A stretch of 64,000 nt of DNA from Aquilaria yunnanensis (taxonomy: Eukaryota; Streptophyta; Magnoliopsida; Malvales; Thymelaeaceae), in assembly GCA_039654915.1 (NCBI GenBank), contig CM077599.1:21823501-21887500 (forward strand). The letters are read 5' to 3'. Below are positions 46,014 to 57,699 of the stretch, piece after piece. The notes under the pieces are model-generated. The model saw nothing but the letters and a program-made list of their open reading frames with translations. It did no database searches and had not been told where the DNA came from. The stretch's first letter is position 1. Every line of letters begins with the position of its first letter. The translations under genes and the position numbers were made by a program.

Positions 46014-47930
46014 AGGCACTTTTGATCCCTAAATGTTATCTATTTTTATTTAAATTATAAAAAATTTGATCACTACCTAGGGAAGTTAAATTAAAAAAAA
46101 AACCCAAAAAAGAACGAGAGTGTGTGTGTGTAAAAAAGAAGCCCAAACAAGAATGAAGAGAAAACTAGACCAAAAAGATTCTAGTGCGAGGAGTCCTAAG
46201 CTAGGTAAAGAACCTGGGCTCGACTTATTGTATGGTGCTAGGTTACCCGCTTATAGATTACTTAGACCACATTGCTTACCTTCGTGATCTTGTTGCTCTT
46301 TGCCATCACTACTCACTGTTGGATTACACATCGTTGTTCACGTGCTTCCGTGATCTCGTTGATTGTCGCGTGCCTTGTAATCTCTTCATTCACTTTCAGT
46401 CGCTACTGTTGTTACTTCCACCATCGTTGTTCACCATCGGATCATGCATCATTGTTCGGGTATAGATTGTGTCATCTTTGCTAGCCTCCAAATTGTGTCT
46501 GAAATCGACATATAAACAATTTGTACTCTTTAGAAAAAAAGTGTCTGAAACAATATGCAAAAATATCTGAATGAATACGTAAAAATATCTATAGAAATAT
46601 GTAAAAATGTCTAAACAAAAATATAAAAATGTCTGAAGTAATATGCAAATAATTCATTTTCATAAAAAAAAGGTGTATAAACTAATAAATTAGAAGGTGT
46701 CTAAATAAATATAAAAGTGTCAAATAATAAGAATTTTTTTTTTAGGTACAACAAAACACAACAAAGTAATCCTTTCATCACTTTTCAAAATTTGGTTTCC
46801 AGATTGCATCGGCTTCTCCACTGCCCACATCTTGCTGTCACTATCTAAGAATCCCGCCCCTTGCTCTAGTTCAAATTACACTGTTACAGCCAACCTCCAG
46901 ATCTCACCATCATCGCTGCTTGTCTCCGCATCACATTGCTTGCCTCTGGATTGTGTTGATTGTCTCTCACCTTTGGTATCTCATCATTGCCGTTCGCCTC
47001 CAATCTTTTCCAACTTTGATCTATCATAGGCATGATCATTCTCATCTTGTCGCCATCATCGTCATCTCGTCTATCATCATTGCAGTCATTTGTCTCGCCG
47101 TCGGTGTTGCCGTCATCTCATCTTGTCATTGTTGTTGTTGTCACTATCTCATCCTATTGTCATCATCGCCGCCATCTTGTCTCTTCATCATTGTCGCTGC
47201 TATCTTGTCTTCTCTAATTGTCTGGAACACCATTGATAGTGCTGCTCAAGAAGATATAAGGATTAGGGTTAGGGGCATGATAGAAATTTTTTAGGTTAAT
47301 AGAGAGTAAAGTTGGAAAATCATCACTGTATCTAATTATACATATGTGAACAATAATCATGGTACTTCCCAATTGGATGTGTGTACGGTTGAAGAGGCTC
47401 AAAGCATAAAAAAGTTTTGGCTAGATGTTTCAATAGGGTTGGTAGATAACCAACGTTATATTTTGCCATTGAGTCGTTTAACTGTAATTTGGTAGTGCTT
47501 TGGGAATGCTCATGCAATTTTTGCACATAATTGCTTTATCTAATGTTGTTTTATTTGTGTTGGCTGTAAAAGTCATGCCAGTTTTATTTTATTCATAGTT
47601 GCTCTCGGATCTTCTTTAGTACTCGTTCGTGGTGTGAAGATGGGGTTAAACATTTGGTAGCTTTAAAGCTAAAAGCCTTTGGTAATATTGAGGATTTCAT
47701 ACTACCTTCCAATTTTAATTTTTTATTTGTCTAGAGACAGAGTACCTTGCTATACAATATTAACTGTTTCTAGATTAATGGTATTTTTTTGTGTCATGAA
47801 GGAGTAGATGAATATGCATTATCGTTATTGGTTGCTTCGTGGTATTTCTCTTTTATTTGCCCCGGACTAAAAAATGAGGTTAGGCTTGGTGTTTGATCAT
47901 ATGAAGGATCTCCAATATATATATATATAT
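46014..47930. other. Gene-free stretch with a TCATC-rich block
   Basis: A pyrimidine-rich, repetitive block at about 46960-47220 (tcatctcgtc, tcatcattg and similar) gives Ser/Ile-rich frames without domains. (AT)n lies at about 47915-47931. No gene or bounded element is supported. Confidence 0.35.
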
Positions 47931-47934
47931 ATTG

Positions 47935-48450
47935 ATGACATATAACCGGCCTTCATTAAATCAATTCAGAATACATGACAACTAATCCATAAGAAGGTTT
48001 CCCCATGTAAATCTTGTGAAGAACGAAGGCTTTTTCTAACTAGAGTATGAGCTGCCCCATTTATAGTTCTCCTAGAATAAGGAAAAGAATACGAAACAAA
48101 AGTACTACCTAACAATTATGTCTCGTCAAGGAGAATACCAAAATGAAACCTATATGGGGATGTCCCCTTATTTAATTCCAAAATTAAAACTACAGAATGG
48201 GACTCTAAAATAATACTATCCAAACCTGCTTGCTTTGCCTCTTTCAAGCCCTAGTATATGGCCAAAGCTCCAAGATACAGCATATCCTTACCCATATGGT
48301 CGAAGCCCACTGAGACTGTAAAGCATGCATCCCCAGCCCTTACTATTTCTTGCCACAACCCCTACGCTTCCACGCTTGTTTCTTTTGTCCAGCCTCGTAT
48401 CTACATTAACTTTGCATGATTCTCCACTCCAGCTGGTGCCTACCACTGAA
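47935..48450 (-). pseudogene. LINE remnant: RNase H-like C-terminal domain
   Basis: On the minus strand, with a few stops and frame changes, the text reads KSWGWGCM-like then YLGALAIY, GLKEAKQAGLDSIILES and SRRTINGAAHTLVRKSL. These fit the RNase H domain at the end of plant LINE ORF2 proteins (E--AL--GL--A---G-----E-D---, R--N--AH-LA). The AT run at 47915-47931 would be close to the element's 3' end. Confidence 0.55.
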
Positions 48451-48504
48451 GCTCATCGATCATCTTGGACTACTGAACCACTCACAAAGGCCGAAGATCT
48501 CTAA

Positions 48505-49588
48505 TAGGGATGTCAATTTGAACCCTACCCTGTGGATAACCGACCGGGTAGGGTTTTTTTTTTCTAATTAAACTGATTTGGGGCTGATCTGGATTTTTTT
48601 TGTAATAAAATCCGTTGGGTGTGAGTAGGATGTGGGTTTAGCTAACAATCCACCCTGAACCCACCTCACTAAAGGATGATTGATGCTAGTATTGAGATTA
48701 CTTAAGGACCCATGGTAATATCATGCTATTGTTTTGTTTCTTATAGTCTTCATGTATTACTCACTTGTCTTAGCTTCTTTTTTATCTCTTTTGGTATTTC
48801 TATATGTTATATGTCTTGGTAAGTAGCCATTTACTTTCATTGTAGTACACCATTAGTTGGGCAAAGTGAGTATTTAGGATTTTATTTGTTAATTTTATGT
48901 AGCTACAAGGGCTCTTTGTTAATTAGTTGGACTAATTTTTTTTATAGACTTTTCTTGAGAATCATTTGTTTTTTCTCAAGGATTACATATAAGTGGCATG
49001 TTGTGGCTATTTAAGTTGATTGTTATTTTTAAATTTTTGATATGGTTGTTACATACCATGTTTTAATTGCTTATGTTGTAACATATTATTTTTTACATGT
49101 CATGCAGCTTGTTTTTCCTCCTTTTGCTCATATTTTCTCCTATATTAATTGCAGGCCTTGTAAGCAGTATTCGTAGAAATGGAATTTTTATGTTTTCTTG
49201 ATAGGTACAATTTGCATTTTATTTACATTTGACTAGTTGGTATTAATGAGGATTGTATTACTAGAATTAATTGTTGTTTGGAGAAGGTTATTTATTGATT
49301 TTGTTTTGTTTGAACATATTTATTGTTCTTGTGTGAGAATTTTATCATAGTTTACATGTTAGATTTCTTTTAGTTTCATATATATTTCTCTTAATCTCAT
49401 ATGTAATAATTTGGTGGGTTTGCGGGTTAACAGCCTGCATCCTACCCGTTAATGTAAGGATAGGTTACGGGTTTAGAAAACCCTACCCGATGCAAGTTAT
49501 GGGTAGGATTCATATTGTAAGAATTGCATCACAGAACGGGTTCTAGAATTGCACAACCTTACCCGAACCCGCCCCATTGACATCTCTA
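48505..49588. mobile_element. hAT-type non-autonomous element, 1084 bp
   Basis: Ends TAGGGATGTCAATTTG and the reverse complement TAGAGATGTCAATGGG. A perfect 8-bp target duplication, atctctaa, lies at 48497-48504 and 49589-49596. Subterminal ACCCTACCC / GGGTAGGG motifs occur on both sides. No coding content. Confidence 0.85.
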
Positions 49589-49596
49589 ATCTCTAA

Positions 49597-50080
49597 TATT
49601 CTTTAGCCCTGTTATCTGCTCGTCAATAGAGTTCAGCTGGGAAGAGCATTAAAAGAGTGATTTCTTATGTCTTCTTTTTATATTATGATTATTATTGAGT
49701 CACACATATTGCGTTTTCTAGTCTTATTGGATAGTTTGGTGATAAATGTATCATTCTTTTAACTTGTTCACATGTTTCAATTTCATTTAATAAAGTTTAG
49801 TTTATTTAAAAAGAAAAAATCTTAGCAAAAGGCACTAGTCCACTTGTTTTGTTACTAATAATTAAGTATATGGCACGTAAAAAATGCTATGGAGATGCTT
49901 AAATCATTTTTAAGTTGTCTAAAAAAATTATTTTATTTTAATCACAGTATCAATTTAATTAGTTGGTTCTTTTGATTTTTTACAATGTTTTTTTTCATAA
50001 ATTTGTCTTTTATATATGGCACATGAAAAATGCTATGACAGTGTTTAAGTTATTTTACGATGATCTCTGTCTCAACTTAT
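49597..50080. other. AT-rich spacer
   Basis: Two copies of a phrase containing tatggcac-tgaaaaatgctatg (near 49868 and 50018) form a loose direct repeat of about 150 bp. No gene. Confidence 0.4.
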
Positions 50081-51408
50081 TGTAGGATTTTGGGAGCCAA
50101 ACAAGCGTAACGGAAAGTAACCGAAACCTTCCAAGATCCAAGAGTAAGATGGAGTAAATTAGGTGTTCAAAATTTTTTACTTAGTTAGCTAAGATCTTTC
50201 ACCCAACTATTGAGTCGAATCACAAAGACTTAAACAGTTGACGTGTTTAAGCTTTTTATGGTATCCACACGAACCTCTCGGACTACCACGTCCCTGTAGA
50301 TGCGTTCCTCTTGCATCCACAGTGCTAGCTTGCGTCCTCCAAGGAAATGCAAGAAGAGAGTGTAACTAGAACCTTTCAGAACCCTTCTGATTTCATCATT
50401 TTTGGGAGGCTAGGGTTAGGGTACAAAAATCCTTATTATATGATGTATATATAGTGAGGCTTAACTCTCAAGCCTAATGGATTTCAAAACCCTAACCAAT
50501 TAGGTTTACTTTTAGACTTAATAATGGCTCAATCTTTGGATCAATTATTAATTCAAAATTATCATGAAACTAAAAATAAACAATTTGACTCATGCACTCA
50601 AATAATCTAATTGGTTTTAAGTGTGCGACCCTATAGACCCCTACGACGTTGGCAATGATCATAAATCACATTTGTGATCATAAAGAATGAGCGGTGTCTA
50701 GCAACACATTATTGCTACCTAAGTGAAAAAATCGTTGATGATTCGACTAAACCTCTATAATCATTATTCGTATATGTCATTATCCTTTGTCCATGATATC
50801 AAGACCAAGCACGAGACATGGAATGTCTCGCTCTTGTATAGCACATTCTATAGTTTGTTGATTTCTGAGTAGATTAACTTGAACTGATGATATTGATATT
50901 GTCTATTAACTCATCTGAGCATGACCATACATTTTCTTAGTCTTACTTTATCAAGGGGCCCAGATATATTACTCCAATATATAGGACGGAAAAATTCCAT
51001 CTTTACCATAAAAATACCTCTGCATGATATGTGACTTACCTAATGACCACTTTTATGTTTATTCAGTTACGAGTAATATATAGTAGTATCAAAATATGTG
51101 ACTCACATATTGGAAACTTTAATGATCTCAGGTCAAATGACTACATACACTATGATCATTATGAGAAACATTTATGACACTTATAGAATAATCTATGTAG
51201 CGTTCTCTTGATGGGTAGGTTCAATACACAAGTTCTCCAACTTGTACCTATATGTAGACTACATATCTTATATTAGTTTCCACATATGCTAGTCTTTATG
51301 TATTATTTCAACCCACTCTACAATAATACTAGACCAATGACATTTAAGAATATCATTATTCTAGGATTATAATTATGTTTGATTACGTTATGCAGAAATA
51401 AATAACAA
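50081..51408 (-). mobile_element. Possible solo LTR, about 1.3 kb
   Basis: Read on the minus strand the stretch runs from TGTTATTTATTTCTGC to CCCAAAATCCTACA, the TG...CA form, is non-coding, and has a TATA-like tatatata near its outer third (plus 50440-50455). The flanks do not give a matching 5-bp duplication, so the assignment is tentative. Confidence 0.35.
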
Positions 51409-52245
51409 ACACAATTATTGAAACAATGTCTCAAGAAAATATTACAACTCAAAGTGTAAAACACAATTATCTTTTGATTGGCTTTGGGCATAATACTAAA
51501 ACTTGTTTAGTTCTACAATGATTTTATTTTTTATTTTTTGAAAAATTATCTTTTAATATTCTTTCTAGGGAAGGAGAAGTGAAGATCAGTACTATATTTT
51601 AGCTATTTTATCTAGGGAAAGAAGATTACATGCAAAGTGATAATTAACCTTTTTTTCCAAAAAAAAAAAAAAACTCAATGCTTGGGATCCATGAAAAGCA
51701 AATATTTACAGTTTGGGCATGCATACATGCTGCTGGTCTGGAATACGCTAGCAATGGAAGTATTTGGAAAGGAGAGTAGTTATATTTTGGACTTGAGCAC
51801 TAAGAAATTTGATATTAAATTACACAAAGAATTGTATATTGGTTAAATAAATTATATGACATGTAAACAACATATGAACATAATTGTATGTATATGATCG
51901 TCTATCTAAAATTTTATGAACAAATAATTGTTGATGGTTTCGATATACACTATTATATAGTAACTAATTGTAAACATAAGTAGCATTAGAAAACGATTAA
52001 TTTGTATGGATAATATCAATGCTTATATGTTCATCTATTAATCACGATCGTATACAATAGATTAATCATTGAATCTCCCCTAGCTATTAAAAGAGCAGGT
52101 TTCCTTAGCTTCGACCTTTAATTGTTCAAGTCCATGAGATGAGACGGTTTCTCTATATAAATATATGCAGAAACCATCGGATCAAAAATTTATTGAAAAG
52201 ATTATTATTATTTTTATTTTGCTGGTTTTTTAAGAGACCGATATC
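51409..52245. other. AT-rich spacer, no gene supported
   Basis: Contains a 69-codon frame at 51637-51846 without recognised features. Nothing else of note. Confidence 0.35.
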
Positions 52246-53406
52246 ATACTGAAGACTTTCACCTCATTAGTCTATGCAACACTTTATACAAAGAGATTAA
52301 CAAAGTCTTGTCCAATGAATTAAAGCCTATTCTATCATCATTGGCTTTTGAATTCTAGAATACTTTCATTCCAACCCATCACATACAAGACAATGTAATT
52401 GTTGCTCATGAAATTCTCCAAGTGGTAAAAAATACCAACTATTCCAATGGCCTCAGGAGTTACAAGAGGTTCTCAAATTGGGCATAGATAAAGCTTATTG
52501 CAAAATCCGCTTGACTTTTGTGGGAAAGGTCCTGAAGTAGATGCAATTTCTTGATAGTTGGATTAATTTTATTCTTCAAGGTATCACTATGGTTTCATAT
52601 TCCATGCTAGTAAATTGAAATATCACAGAACGGTTTACTCTTCAGATAGGGCTAAGATAGAGAGATCCCCTGTCTCCATACCTCTGATCATCCTATATGC
52701 CAAAGCTTTCTCTACTCCTCTATCACCTCTCCAATCTTCAGGTGCCCTTTTAGGCCTTAAGGCCAGTCGTAATTGCCCGATTGTTAATTATCTGTTCTTT
52801 GTAGATGATTGTTTGTTATTTTTCCACCCTTCTAAGAAGACGGTGTTGGCCATTAGGAATGCTTTCAGTCTGTATGCCTTGAGGTTGTTAGTGAGGAAGT
52901 CAATTTCTTGAAGGCTAAGTGGATGTGTAGCAATAATGTTACTTGGCCTTTAGTTTAGAAATTCTGTACCATCATTCCATTCAATGTGAATTTTGGAATT
53001 CTTAACTATCTAAAGGCCCCTCTTAGTTCAGACTTATCTAAAGCTACCTTTTAATTTTTAGTTCTTGATAGCTAAGTTATCCAAAAACTTATCTTATATG
53101 GAAGCAGAAATTGTTGAATAATGCAAGTCGACTGACTTTCATCTAGTCCACTCTTTCCTCTTTGCATGTTTATGTTATGTCACTTTTTAAGGTTTTAGTA
53201 ACTCTATCAGACAAACTCTCCGATAGAATGGCTAAGTTTTGTTGGTCAAGCTCCAGAGATCAGAAAGGTTGTCACCTTAATAACCATCTTCTGTTGATGT
53301 TGCCCAAACTTTTAGAGAGTCTTGGAATAAAGGACATGTTTCTCTTTAATCAAGCCCTCTTAGTGAAAACATTCTAGAGATTATTTGTTAGCAATCCTAA
53401 TTCCTT
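52246..53406 (+). pseudogene. LINE reverse transcriptase remnant, 5' part
   Basis: Frame pieces read ISLCNTLYKEINKVLSNELK, DNVIVAHEILQ, KLGIDKAY, then PLIILYAKAFSTPL, NYLFFVDDCLLFF and LHVYVMSLFKV. In order these match plant LINE reverse transcriptase (ISLCNVIYKIISKVLANRLK, DNILVAYELL, LDMSKAYD, PYLF-LCAEAFS, the F-DD catalytic box, PTYVMS-F). The DD pair is kept, but stops and frameshifts are frequent. It is cut by the CACTA element and continues after it. Confidence 0.8.
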
Positions 53407-55038
53407 AACTACAAGAAAAATAGGCTGATGTGACTGAAGAAATAGTGACATTCAGTCATACCATACAACTGATATGCCACAAAAAAATTCAGTAGCAAAA
53501 ATGCTAGTCGCACGAGCCATGCCACTGTCGTGTGACTAAAACATGCCATTATCATGCGACTAAGTGTGTCAGTAAAATAAGGTGAGCCAGATGAATTCGT
53601 GTGATTGAATCTATTAATCGCATTGTGCGACTAACAGTTTCAGTCACATAAATTACCATGCAACTGACAGAAGGTAGTTGCACGATGCGACTAAATTTTA
53701 GTTGCACAACTTATACACATTTTTTAAAAAACATTAATTAAAAATTTTATTAAAATTGGATTACAATTACTATAATAATAGAAATGTATAATTACTATAT
53801 TAAAATTTTTATTTAGTAATATTAAAAACAATAATTAAAAATATTATTAATATAAATTGGTGACCATAATGGTCGTGCTCCACGACTAAAAAGTAACACA
53901 AAATATTTTTTTTATTAAATAAAATTATAAAAAAATTATCTACTAAATTAATATGTACTAAAATTAACACTAAAATTAACAATAAAATTAACATTAAAAT
54001 TAAGTACTAAATTTAACAATAAAATTAAGAATAGAGTTAACACTAAAATTAAGTGTTAAATTTAACACTAAAATTAATTTCTAAATTTAAGTACTAAAAT
54101 TAACAATAGAGTTATTACTAAAATTGAACATAGAAAATGAATTGAAAATAAAAAAAATAAAAAGATTGATTTCCTTACCAGAAACAGCAAATGGTGTGGT
54201 AAATGGATGAACAATGACAAGAAAATTGAACAAGCAGGGATGAAAGAGCAAGATGGAGGAAAAACTTGAAAGAAATTTGGGGAGAATGGAACAAGCATAG
54301 AGGAAGGAACATATATATGTAAATAAAATTGAAAATAACAAATCTATCATATATAACAAATCTTGGCTATAAATACGAATTACCTCTATATTGATAACTA
54401 GAGATTGAAATAATGCAATTTGAAGGCAGCAGGGCTTTAGCTGGAGAGAATGAAGAATTGGAGAAATAGAAGCAGAGATGGAGAGCAAAGACGGAGCAAA
54501 GAAGGAGAAAATCAAAGAAGGTGGAGAAATGAGGAAGAGAAATGAGTGTGGGAGGAAAAGAAATATTGTGCGACTGAATTTGCCATTGATATTTTTTTTT
54601 TCCACTGATGTGCAACTGAAGGAAAATATATTTAATTTATGCAACTACCATGCGATTGAAAAGCAAAATATATTTAATATAAAAATTAATTTAAATGGTG
54701 CGACTACTATGCTACTGACAGTTTAACATTTTTAAAACTGTGCGACTGATGTACTATTAATATTTTTATATTTTTTAAATCGTGCTACTGGCATGTGACT
54801 GATCTTTGTGTGACTGATTATTTCAGCCGCATAAATGATTGTAGCCCATTTTAACGTGCGACTGAAATTTAATATTTTTTAAATTGTGCTACTGACATGC
54901 AACTGACGTTTGTGCAACTGAACATTTCAGTCACATAGAAGATTATGACACGCATGTGCTACTAACGTGCAACTGAAATGTCATGCTACTGACATTCAAT
55001 TGCATAAATTAGTTGCATTTTAGCATTTCTCTTGCTGG
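53407..55038. mobile_element. CACTA element with GTGCGACTGA subterminal repeats, 1632 bp
   Basis: The start AACTACAAGAAAAATAGGC differs by one base from the usual CACTACAAGAAAAA; the end, read in reverse, is CCAGCAAGAGAAATG. The 3-bp target duplication ctt flanks it at 53404-53406 and 55039-55041. Both subterminal regions are filled with copies of GTGCGACTGA, CAACTGA and their reverse complements (53430-53710 and 54560-55010), a CACTA hallmark. The interior is AT-rich with no transposase. It splits a LINE. Confidence 0.8.
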
Positions 55039-55041
55039 CTT

Positions 55042-56480
55042 ATAGAGTGCTAAATGCAATGCGTAGGTATTCTAGTTGGTGTGGACAGTCAAGAGCAAGA
55101 GTAATTTGTCCCAATTTAGGGAGGCTTATTATATGGAAGAAATATTCTTGGCTCTGATTGTAATTGGATTATAGAAGATGGTTTGTTTATGGTTTGTCTA
55201 CATGGGCCTAGTATGACTTTTGGATTCCAGGTTTATCCTCAGAAGTCTTACGAGCTCTTTGCCTAGTGTTCCAGGATAACAAGCCTCTTAAAGTGGCGAA
55301 TTTAGTCTCAGGAATTGATCAAGGTTGGAATAGAGTTTTAGTGCATTCCTTATTCCCTACCCAAATTGCTTAGATAGTTTTGTCGTTATTTTTCCCATCC
55401 ATTAATTTAGGGCCAATACAGTTCGCTGGGCCGAGATTGTTTCAGGTCAGTACTTTATGAAAAAGGTTTATTCCTTTTAGTTATATAAGACACTGTCTAT
55501 TCGGCATAATCAGCATTACAGTATTCATGATCTTGCTTAGGATTTGAACTTCTCCAAAATGCTTAAAATGATTTTGGGGACCTTGCCTTCCACACAAGTA
55601 TAAAGTATTTCTTTGGAAGTGTCTTTTGATTGCTCTTCTTACTGTAGCAACTCTAGCAACCCATGGGGTGAATGTTAGCCCTACATGTGGATGGTGTACT
55701 CTTAAGATGAATCTTCATTCCACTTACTCTGGAGCTGCTTGGAACCTAAAGACATCTAGGGAAATTTATGTGCATCCCCTCTAAACCACAACCCACATCC
55801 TTCATTACAGGTCTGGCTGCTCAATTTGTTGCCTTCCTATTACAAATGGTCCCTGGAATGGATCTTCTTCCTGGTTTCTACCATTGGGAGAATTTGGCTA
55901 GGGCCTAATGAGTTTAACTTTCAATGTCTTCCTTTTCATATTTCTTTTCTTAAAAAAAATGAAACTGCTTTAATCCAGTTACTGTATAGTGCCCGATCCT
56001 TTAAGATGAAGGTCTTCACCTACAAGGACAATCTATCAAACACTCTTTGTCATACTTGGGGTTTTAGTAACCATCTAAGGTAGACCCAGTCACCTTAATT
56101 CTTTGTTGCAGATGGTGTGTGGCGAAGATCTTCTCAATTTAGAGCAGCAACTTGGCTATGGATGAGTATTACTGCCCCACATAGTTCCAAGGATAGGTTT
56201 CTTTTGCCAAGCTATTCATAAGCTCTCGAAGCCAAACCTATGGCCATTCAAAGAGTAGTACTATTCTAACAGACTATTCTAAAGGTTTGGCAGCTTTGCG
56301 AGGTAGTATAACCACTAAACCTACACTTGACAGCCTAGTTTAGTCCTTCATGACCTCAATGAAAATTTTGGATTGCTGGGCTTTGGTAGTGGTACCTCAC
56401 CAGCATGTAGTTCTAACTCATAATCTTACGTCTACTTTGTTCCCTTAATCTCTATGTATTGTTTCTGATTATTTAAAAAA
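55042..56480 (+). pseudogene. LINE remnant, 3' part: zf-RVT and RNase H regions
   Basis: Continues the LINE after the CACTA element: YRVLNAM, a KYKVFLWKCLLIALLTVATL block followed by CGWC (the zf-RVT region, in relatives K-F-WRLL-DALPT--NL and C--C), then DGVWRRSSQFRAATWLWM and ALEAKPMAIQR (RNase H, A-A---A). Frameshifted and with stops. Confidence 0.65.
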
Positions 56481-57560
56481 GGGAGAGACCAATGCTTCCA
56501 GTTTATTTTCCTAAATAATTACTTGAATAAAAATTTTTTAGGTATTAATTAATTTTCTAAGATTTTTTTCTGTGGAAAAAAGGAAATATGCTAAAAATAC
56601 TTATCGAAAAAAATTTAAAAATGCTTTTTGGACTCCTAAATTATAGAGCTTCAATTGGTAATATGTTCTTTCCCCCAAAATGCATTCTAAAATACATCAA
56701 TTCAATTTTTTTTGCTTTTTCCACTCTTTTCACACTATCCCAAAAAAAATAAATTTTTTTGAATTAATGCTTTTTATAAATTAGAATGTATTATTATGAG
56801 AAAATAATATAAAAATATATTAAATAACTCATTGTTTATCTCTTTCAAACATAGGTAAAGCAGCATTTCTTTCCTAATTTGGCATTCCTAATTTGGCAGC
56901 AGCGGCACGTCCTAATTGTAAACCAGCATTTATTGCCTAGTTTGGCAGTGGTACGCCCCAATTGTGAGCCAGCATTTCTTGCCTTAATCTGTCCAGTACG
57001 TAGGAGTAATTAACTCTTTTTTCTTCCCCACATACCAAATACCATAATGCTACATTTGATAGTGGTAATGTACCCAATTGTAAACTTGCTTGCCTGACAC
57101 GCATTGCCATTTCAGGTTATCTTTTTGTTTTTTTGGGCCAATTTTCTTATATTTTAATTTTCTTGCCTTTTATCTAGAAGCATGTATGAAAGAAATTTAC
57201 AGATTGTAGTGAGTATATATATACAAATATATTTTCATAATATATATGAAAAAAAAAAAACAAGATTGTTACTATTAGTAAGTATTATTGGTTTGAAAGG
57301 GGTGACAGCTGTCAGAGAATCGAGCCAGTTCGCGCCTATTCCAGCTGCGAGCGAAACAATCGGGCAGAAAATATTTCCGTGGCTCCAAGTTATTGTCTCC
57401 GGGAAAAGAAAAAAGATTGGCTTCTAGAACAATATCACTACGAAGCGACCTAGCTAGCTCTTCAGTCAGTTAATCAGTTACATTTAACTCGTGGCCTACT
57501 TCGCCTCAACCTCATTTCCTTTCTGTAAAATTAAAGCCTCTGCCTGTTTTCTTTTTGTTT
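56481..57560. other. Spacer upstream of the ABCG31-like gene with a short tandem repeat
   Basis: At about 56863-56985 a unit of about 60 bp containing cagcatttcttgcct, tttggcagtgg and cgccccaattgtgagc occurs twice with changes. The rest is AT-rich. No gene. Confidence 0.45.
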
Positions 57561-57575
57561 TCTCCAACAAATTGT

Positions 57576-57587
57576 TATATATATATA
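57576..57587 (+). promoter_or_regulatory. TATA box candidate of the ABCG31-like gene
   Basis: A tatatatatata run lies 113 bp before the start codon, followed by a pyrimidine-rich leader (ctctctgtccaatccaatctcc). Position and context suit a core promoter. Confidence 0.55.
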
Positions 57588-57699
57588 GCGCCCCGCTCTC
57601 TGTCCAATCCAATCTCCCCCCTAACGTTTCCGATTCTCCACGCAAACGATCGGAAATTAGGATATAGGGCGAAAGATCGATCGGCCAGGGGGACTTCTG

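Noticed and set aside
46232..47294. Several Ser/Ile/His-rich frames
   Set aside because: They follow a TCATC-type low-complexity block and match no family.
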